The notes under the pieces were generated by a model. That model was not told the origin of the DNA. It worked only from the letters and a program-made list of their open reading frames with translations, and searched no databases. Positions 59,605 through 64,000 of a stretch of DNA of 64,000 nt are shown here, piece by piece (position 1 is the stretch's first letter; every line of letters begins with the position of its first letter). Both the position numbers and the translations under genes were made by a program. Source of the DNA: Arthrobacter glacialis (GTDB lineage: Bacteria > Actinomycetota > Actinomycetes > Actinomycetales > Micrococcaceae); assembly GCF_002909445.1 (NCBI RefSeq), contig NZ_PPXC01000016.1:30709-94708 (forward strand). The letters run 5' to 3'.

Positions 59605-60414
59605 ATGCTGCTCGACATAGACAATCTCAGCCTCACCATCACCACCAACGGCTTGGTAAATCCCATTCTGGACCGCGTGAGCCTCTCCGTTGACGCCGGC
59701 GAAGTGGTGGGGCTGGTGGGGGAATCCGGTTCGGGTAAATCCACTACAGCGCGAGCCGTGCTGAGGCTGTATCCCGAAACGGCCGCCGTCGAAGGTTCCA
59801 TCAGAGTGGGCGAGACAGAGGTTCTGGCTGCATCCCGCGCTGATCTTCACAGGGTTCGCTCGTCTGAAGTTGCCATGATCCATCAGGATCCCCGCGCTGC
59901 ACTCAACCCGGTCCGGAGGATCGGTGACTCCCTGACTGAGCGGCTGGTTCACGTGCTGGGATTCAGTCGCCCGGCTGCTGCGGCCGCTGGGCTGGAGCTC
60001 CTTGAAGCTGTTGGCATCCGTCAGCCGGAAGAACGGATGCGTCAATACCCGCACGAGCTTTCTGGTGGCATGCTCCAGCGCGTGGTCATCGCCGCGGCAC
60101 TTACCGGCCAGCCGAAACTGCTGCTGGCGGACGAAGCAACCAGCGCTCTCGACGTGACCACTCAGGCTGAAGTCCTTGCCATTCTGCGTGACCTTCAGTC
60201 GCGGCGTGGCCTGGGAGTCCTGCTCATCACCCACGACCTCCATCTGGCTGCCGCCTATTGCGACCGCGTGTACGTGATGTACCGCGGGCGGATCGTGGAG
60301 GAACTCCGCGGCAACGATCTCTTCCACGGGGCGCAACACGAATACACGCGGCAATTGTTGGCCGCCGTCCCGGCCATCGGCCATCTTCCCAATTCAGAAA
60401 GCAGGGCATCATGA
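59605..60414 (+). CDS. ABC importer ATPase (DppD-type)
   Basis: The 269-aa ATPase has Walker A GESGSGKSTTAR, the Q-loop VAMIHQDPRAALNPV, signature LSGGMLQRVVIAAAL and Walker B LLLADEATSALDV. It lacks the long C-terminal oligopeptide domain of some DppD proteins, ending shortly after EYTRQLLAAVP. GAGAGGTAGG precedes ATG 59605. It acts with the next ATPase. Confidence 0.93.
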   Translation: MLLDIDNLSLTITTNGLVNPILDRVSLSVDAGEVVGLVGESGSGKSTTARAVLRLYPETAAVEGSIRVGETEVLAASRADLHRVRSSEVAMIHQDPRAALNPVRRIGDSLTERLVHVLGFSRPAAAAAGLELLEAVGIRQPEERMRQYPHELSGGMLQRVVIAAALTGQPKLLLADEATSALDVTTQAEVLAILRDLQSRRGLGVLLITHDLHLAAAYCDRVYVMYRGRIVEELRGNDLFHGAQHEYTRQLLAAVPAIGHLPNSESRAS

Positions 60415-61244
60415 GCGAGAACGCCCTGGAGGTTGAGGGTCTGCAGAAGGCATTCCGCGTGGGTGCTGGCAATGTTGTGGCGTGCAACAACGTCAATTTC
60501 GCCATCCCGCCGGGCGGTTCCATGGGGCTGGTGGGGGAGTCGGGCTCGGGTAAGAGCACCATCGCCCGTATGTTGGTGGGGCTTGAAACGCCCGACGCCG
60601 GCACTATCCACGTGCGGGGACGGCAGCTTGGGACGCGGGAACGGGGACGTGCAGCCCGCCTTCGGCGTGCCAAGGAGATCCAGATGGTGTTCCAGGATCC
60701 GTACGGCTCCTTGGATCGTCGGCTGACGGTGGCGCAGTGTCTGGATCAGGCGATGAAGTTGCATGGGGTTACCTCTGGGACCTCGCGCGCGTCGCGTGTG
60801 TCTGGGCTGCTTGATCAGGTTGGGCTCTTGGCTAAGCACGGTGAGTCCAAGCCGCATCAGCTCAGCGGTGGTCAACGGCAACGCGTCGCGATCGCCCGAT
60901 GCCTGGCGATAGAGCCGTCAGTGATGGTGCTGGACGAGGCTGTGTCTGCCTTGGATGTGTCTGTTCAGGCACAGATCCTTGCATTGCTGAACGAGATCCG
61001 TGCTTCTTCCGGGATTGCCCTGTTGTTCGTGAGCCACGACCTAGCCGTGGTTTCCGAGGTCACCGACGATGTGCTGGTCATGTATCGGGGATCGGTCCTC
61101 GAGCAGGGAAACACCAGCCAGGTACTAAACCACCCCGAGCACAGTTACACAAAGCTGCTCCTCTCATCCATGCCTGGACCTTGCTGGAACCCGAAAGCGG
61201 TGATGCAACGGCGAGCGGCGTTCGAGGCGGAGGTTGCGACGTGA
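60411..61244 (+). CDS. ABC importer ATPase (DppF-type)
   Basis: The 277-aa ATPase has Walker A GESGSGKSTIAR, MVFQDPYGSLDRRLTV, signature LSGGQRQRVAIARCL and Walker B VMVLDEAVSALDVSVQ. It closes the importer operon (ATGA overlap with the previous gene). A following gene that begins by GTGA overlap is truncated after 20 codons. Confidence 0.93.
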   Translation: MSENALEVEGLQKAFRVGAGNVVACNNVNFAIPPGGSMGLVGESGSGKSTIARMLVGLETPDAGTIHVRGRQLGTRERGRAARLRRAKEIQMVFQDPYGSLDRRLTVAQCLDQAMKLHGVTSGTSRASRVSGLLDQVGLLAKHGESKPHQLSGGQRQRVAIARCLAIEPSVMVLDEAVSALDVSVQAQILALLNEIRASSGIALLFVSHDLAVVSEVTDDVLVMYRGSVLEQGNTSQVLNHPEHSYTKLLLSSMPGPCWNPKAVMQRRAAFEAEVAT

Positions 61245-61303
61245 GTTCGGGCGCTTTGGCTATCGGGACGCTGCTTGGCCCGACGCTCACCAGCGACACC
61301 TAA
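61241..61303 (+). pseudogene. Truncated start of a gene after the importer operon
   Basis: GTG 61241 overlaps the stop of the last ATPase and opens a 20-codon frame (MSSGALAIGTLLGPTLTSDT) ending at TAA 61303. This looks like the beginning of a further operon gene cut off by a deletion or insertion, or a random short frame. Nothing downstream continues it. Confidence 0.3.
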
Positions 61304-61340
61304 GTGAAGTACTTGAGCATCGACTCTACGAAGTGATCTG

Positions 61341-61463
61341 ATGCCTATCGTCGTGGACATCGACGTCATGCTGGCCGGGCGCAAGATGCCCGTCGGCGTG
61401 CTGGCGGACCGCATCGGGATCACGCCGACCAACCTTGCGGTGCTCAAGAAGGGTGGTTTGTGA
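61341..61463 (+). pseudogene. XRE-family regulator, cut after 37 codons by a Tn3-type end
   Basis: The frame MPIVVDIDVMLAGRKMPVGV then DRIGITPTNLAVLKKG is the N-terminal two thirds of a YozG-type XRE helix-turn-helix, normally 65-75 aa. After KK the sequence changes to a GGGTGGTTTG stretch and stops. The break coincides with what looks like the left end of a Tn3-family transposon. Confidence 0.65.
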
Positions 61464-61488
61464 TTTCGTTGAAAATCCGATGCAAGGA
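61451..61488. repeat. Candidate left terminal repeat of a Tn3-family element
   Basis: The sequence starts GGGTGG at the break in the XRE gene, has the internal TTCGTTGAAAA of Tn3-type ends and reaches TGCAAGG about 36-38 bases in. No right copy is in the window, so the call rests on position and general form. Confidence 0.4.
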
Positions 61489-61629
61489 CAGGACGGTGTC
61501 CGGTAATGAACGTTTGCGAGACACTTCGACCATGCTTTTCGGTTCCGCAGAAACGCGCGGCCCATTTTGTAATGCTTGCCGTGTACGCGGCTGTGTAATG
61601 CCCAACCCGGTTGGTGATACATTTTGGTC

Positions 61630-62202
61630 ATGCGAATCGGATATGCGCGTGTCTCAACACGCGATCAGCACCCCGAAGCCCAAGAAGATGCCCTTCGCGC
61701 GGCCGGCTGCGACTTGGTGTTTATCGACAGCGCCTCGGGCAAGCTGGCCCGCAGGCATGAACTCGACAAGGCGCTGCTCTCGGCCAACCGGGCAGGGGAT
61801 CAGCTTGTTGTCACCAAGCTCGACCGGCTCGGGCGGTCGTTGGAAAACCTCATCGACCTGTCCAAGACGTTGCAGGAGCGCGGCGTGGACCTGGTGGTCC
61901 TGGACCAGGGCATCGATACCTCCACACCTGCCGGGCGGATGTTTTTCCAGATCATCGGTTCGATCGCCGAGTTCGAACACGCGCTCATGTCCGAGCGGAC
62001 CCGTGACGGGCTGGCCGCCGCCAGGGCACGCGGGCGGACCGGCGGGCAGAAACCAAAACTCGGCCCGCGCCAGGTCAAACTGGCTCGGCAGATGTATGAG
62101 GAAAAGGACGCCGACGGGAAACGGGCCCACACAGTCGAGCAGATCGCCCAGGAGTTCGGCGTCACCCGGCCCACCATCTACCGTCACCTGGCCAAACCAT
62201 GA
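61630..62202 (+). CDS. tnpR: Serine resolvase/invertase of a Tn3-family element
   Basis: The 190-aa recombinase has the catalytic Ser9 in MRIGYARVSTRDQHPEAQ, TKLDRLGRSLENLIDL, SIAEFEHALMSERTRDGLAA and a C-terminal HTH (TVEQIAQEFGVTRPTIYRHL). It resolves cointegrates at a res site. The 166 bases upstream, with TGTCCGG and GAGACAC half-sites around 61498-61525, are the likely res region. ATG 61630 is used; no ribosome site is evident. It is complete although its transposase partner is truncated. Confidence 0.92.
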   Translation: MRIGYARVSTRDQHPEAQEDALRAAGCDLVFIDSASGKLARRHELDKALLSANRAGDQLVVTKLDRLGRSLENLIDLSKTLQERGVDLVVLDQGIDTSTPAGRMFFQIIGSIAEFEHALMSERTRDGLAAARARGRTGGQKPKLGPRQVKLARQMYEEKDADGKRAHTVEQIAQEFGVTRPTIYRHLAKP

Positions 62203-62292
62203 ACGGCAGGCCTTACGCCGCACCGTGCCACAGCACATCCGTAGATCACGGCCATCCAAACGGAAAGGACCTCTGAAACGGCCCTGCGATCC

Positions 62293-62880
62293 TTGCTCAC
62301 GGCTGCCGAGCGCAGCCAGGTCCTGACAATTCCCACCAATGAAGTGGACCTGGGGTCCCGGTACACACTCAGCGAGGCGGACATGTCCTTGATCCGGCAA
62401 CGCAGCGGAGATGCCAACAGGCTGGGTTTTGCCGTCCAGCTGTGTCTGCTGCGGCGTCCGGGAATCGCACTGGCAGACGATACCGATGTGCCCCTGGAGA
62501 TCGTCGCCTGGCTGGCTTCCCGGCTGGCCGTTTCCGTCGAGGCGTGGACAGGTTACGGGGACCGTGAGCAGACGCGGCAGGACCACGCCAAGGAACTGCG
62601 CATTTGCCTGGGCATGTCTGCGTTCGGCATCGAGGACTTCCGTCGGCTCGTGAAGTACGTGAGTGATGTGGCAGTGCAAACAGACAAGGGCCTGCTCCTG
62701 GTCGAAAGCGCCAGGGACTTCCTGCGGGCCCGGAAGGTGGCCCTGCCCGGGATCGGCGTCCTTGAACGGGTCTGCGCGCAGTCGCTGACCAAAGCGAACC
62801 AGCGAATCTACGCCACCTTGTGTGAACAACTGTCCTTGGGCCACCGGCAACACCTCGACGGGCGCCTGCTGCGCCGCCCC
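62293..62880 (+). pseudogene. Tn3-family transposase, N-terminal part only
   Basis: The frame from TTG 62293 (TAAERSQVLTIPTNEVDLGS, RRPGIALADDTDVPLEIVAW, RVCAQSLTKANQRIYATL) matches the DUF4158 N-terminal domain of Tn3-family TnpA. Similarity ends at about LDGRLLRR near 62876, roughly a fifth of the expected 990 residues. After that the sequence belongs to another gene in another frame. The enzyme cannot be functional. Confidence 0.8.
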
Positions 62881-63053
62881 GAAAGTTCATTGACCGAAAT
62901 CGGCTCGCCTTGCAGGCCTCGCTGCTGCTCAGATTTGCCCAGGTCACAGTGGCCGACGCGTTCATCGTCTCCCGGCTGGGACCCGACCGCTCCTTCAACT
63001 ACGGCAACCTCCCAGCGTCGTCCGATCTGGCAAGGATCCTGGCCCGGGCCTAG
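62880..63053 (+). pseudogene. C-terminal fragment of an AidB-like acyl-CoA dehydrogenase
   Basis: In a different frame from the transposase, the sequence reads RLALQASLLLRFAQVTVADA, then FIVSRLGPDRSFNYGNLPAS and ends DLARILARA at TAG 63051. This is the C-terminal pattern of AidB-like acyl-CoA dehydrogenases. Only about 57 residues remain, directly abutting the transposase remnant. A deletion has probably joined the two. Confidence 0.6.
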
Positions 63054-63141
63054 GCGATCCGGTAGGTGCCGCAGTCCCCGTGACCGCGAGCACGAGCACG
63101 AGCAGGAGGACACGGCAGCCGAAACGCCGGGTTTTGATTGT

Positions 63142-63186
63142 TCCCCGAAAGTGAGGGGATCGGCTGGAATGGGTGACAGCCATTCC
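63142..63186 (+). terminator. Two small hairpins after the dehydrogenase fragment
   Basis: TCCCC (63142-63146) with GGGGA (63155-63159), and GGAATGG (63166-63172) with CCATTCC (63180-63186). They lie about 90-130 bases after the stop and may be residual terminators. Confidence 0.4.
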
Positions 63187-63197
63187 GAACGCTTGAC

Positions 63198-63239
63198 TGA
63201 CCCGCCGCCCGAGTCAGGTTGACTCCGGGCGGCGGGTCA
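63198..63239. terminator. Strong GC-rich hairpin between convergent genes
   Basis: 18 bases at 63198-63215 pair with 63221-63239 with one bulge around a 5-base loop (stem TGACCCGCCGCCCGAGTC). It lies just beyond the end of the leftward membrane protein gene and serves as terminator for both directions. Confidence 0.8.
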
Positions 63240-63250
63240 CGGCGTCGTGT

Positions 63251-63718
63251 CTAAACAGCAGGCACTGAAACCCGGCAGGCATTCTCCTGGGACACCCGGC
63301 GCAGCAATGCCCACAGCAGCAGGCCCAGGGACAATATCGCCAGCAGCGGTTGGAGTGGCTCAAAGAACGTCATGGCGCCGGAGGTTCCCAACGCCAGCAG
63401 CACCAGCTTGTTGCAGACCGGGCAGCCCACGGCGAAGAACGCCAGAACGGACGCAGCTACGCCGGACTTGTTCGTGGTGCCCGTCCCGGCAAGCGGTGAG
63501 GCCACATACGTTGCCACCAGAAACCCCGTGAGTGCGGAACTGATGATCAGCGCCGCGTGTGACCACCACGTGGGCGGAATCACCCGGTCAAAGAACGGAT
63601 TGGGAATCAAGTCCGTGGGGATGGCCACCACCACGAACGCCAGCGCGGCGACCACTGCAGCCACCACCCAGCGCCGCAGCTGCCAGACGCTGAGATTGCT
63701 CACAAAAGCGCTGGCCAT
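63251..63718 (-). CDS. Membrane protein with CPVCN motif, unknown function
   Basis: The 155-aa protein has four predicted membrane helices: WVVAAVVAALAFVVVAIP, AALIISSALTGFLVATYVA, VAASVLAFFAVGCPVC and LLAILSLGLLLWALL. It carries a CPVCNKLVLLALGTSGAM segment in the third/fourth helix region. A paired Cys-x-x-Cys inside a membrane suggests a redox or metal role, but I do not recognise a characterised family. ATG 63718 has AAGGA six bases before and follows the upstream gene by one base, so they are co-transcribed. Confidence 0.72.
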   Translation of the reverse strand: MASAFVSNLSVWQLRRWVVAAVVAALAFVVVAIPTDLIPNPFFDRVIPPTWWSHAALIISSALTGFLVATYVASPLAGTGTTNKSGVAASVLAFFAVGCPVCNKLVLLALGTSGAMTFFEPLQPLLAILSLGLLLWALLRRVSQENACRVSVPAV

Positions 63719-63719
63719 A

Positions 63720-64000
63720 TCAGTCCTTGTCCGAGCCGCGGCGCTCTGCAACCCGCGAACGCCAAAGGTAGGCGCCGCCGGCAAGCAGCAAAACAGCCAA
63801 CGCAAACATCCCGAAGGCAACGTTGGAAACATTGTGCGAGATCGCCGCAATCCACGATTCCGCCTCATACTGGGCGTCGATGGTCAGCACCCCACCCAGG
63901 GACGATGTCCCCTGCGTGGCCAACAGCAGCACGCCAATGCCCACGGACAGCACGCCGGAAACAACCATCCACACGGAGTTTTCCCACGGGCCCAGCCGGA
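63720..64000 (-). CDS. Membrane protein, partial at the window edge
   Basis: The frame is open to the right edge (RLGPWENSVWMVVSGVLSVG), so the true start is outside; an internal GTG at 63974 is not needed. Two membrane helices flank an extracytoplasmic loop (LTIDAQYEAESWIAAISHNV). The gene ends one base before the start of the CPVCN membrane protein and probably acts with it. Unknown function. Confidence 0.65.
   Translation of the reverse strand, partial: RLGPWENSVWMVVSGVLSVGIGVLLLATQGTSSLGGVLTIDAQYEAESWIAAISHNVSNVAFGMFALAVLLLAGGAYLWRSRVAERRGSDKD

Noticed and set aside
61654-62853. 399-aa minus-strand open frame
   Set aside because: It is antisense to the resolvase and transposase remnant, both recognised by motif.

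Overview
This window reads as a large conjugative plasmid, or an integrated plasmid-like accessory region, of a high-GC Gram-positive bacterium. An Arthrobacter-like actinobacterium fits best. Grounds for this are frequent GTG/TTG starts with GGAG-type ribosome sites, a MobF relaxase of the actinobacterial TraA type, SCO6880-type and DUF4913-type conjugation proteins, LAxTG-type cell-wall sorting, and a replication/partition/UmuDC backbone. All identities come from reading motifs; no database search was run.

Layout. 0-3 kb: the C-terminus of a possible partition protein, a CYTH protein and an IS110-family element. 2.7-8.6 kb: a small coiled-coil/HTH gene faces the 1645-aa relaxase-helicase. 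The 565 bp between them hold strong inverted repeats, including a 24-bp perfect pair that contains two DnaA-box-like sequences, and are the best oriT/oriV candidate. 8.66-10.51 kb: a transposase-less Tn3-type cassette with 38-bp terminal inverted repeats and a 5-bp target duplication, carrying a secreted DUF2599-like protein and a small membrane protein. 10.6-12.7 kb: GNAT and unknown plasmid genes. 12.8-27.4 kb: a leftward operon for a type IV secretion machine (coupling protein, split VirB4, VirB6/TrbL-like, pilin-like, P-loop protein, LANTG surface protein, two membrane beta-propeller proteins, VirB8-position protein, muramidase/CHAP hydrolase). 27.7-31.2 kb: a divergent operon for a large wall-anchored adhesin, two tiny proteins and a sortase. 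The 347-bp divergent promoter carries the same 17-bp motif at both ends and three palindromes between.

31.3-44.2 kb: plasmid control genes (sigma-like, HTH and winged-helix proteins), an alpha/beta hydrolase, an XRE-ImmA/IrrE-membrane trio, a primase-like replication protein, ParA with a ribbon-helix-helix partner, and UmuD/UmuC with two small genes. 44.2-48.5 kb: a decayed stretch with an SDR gene, an SSI-like lipoprotein and Tn3 transposase remnants. 48.5-61.2 kb: a catabolic block of ROK regulator, GH4 glycosidase, BadF-type kinase and GH18-like lipoprotein. It is followed by an RpiR regulator, a C45 acyltransferase/hydrolase and a five-gene peptide-type ABC importer. 61.2-63.1 kb: a scar where a Tn3-family element cut an XRE gene and its transposase is joined to the tail of an AidB-like acyl-CoA dehydrogenase. 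63.2-64 kb: membrane protein genes running off the end.

The most interesting unit is the coupling of a T4SS operon with its own divergently expressed sortase, adhesin and LANTG protein, apparently under common control. It is plausibly a wall-anchored mating-contact system. The clearest mobile-element discovery is the Tn3-type insertion cassette at 8659-10507.
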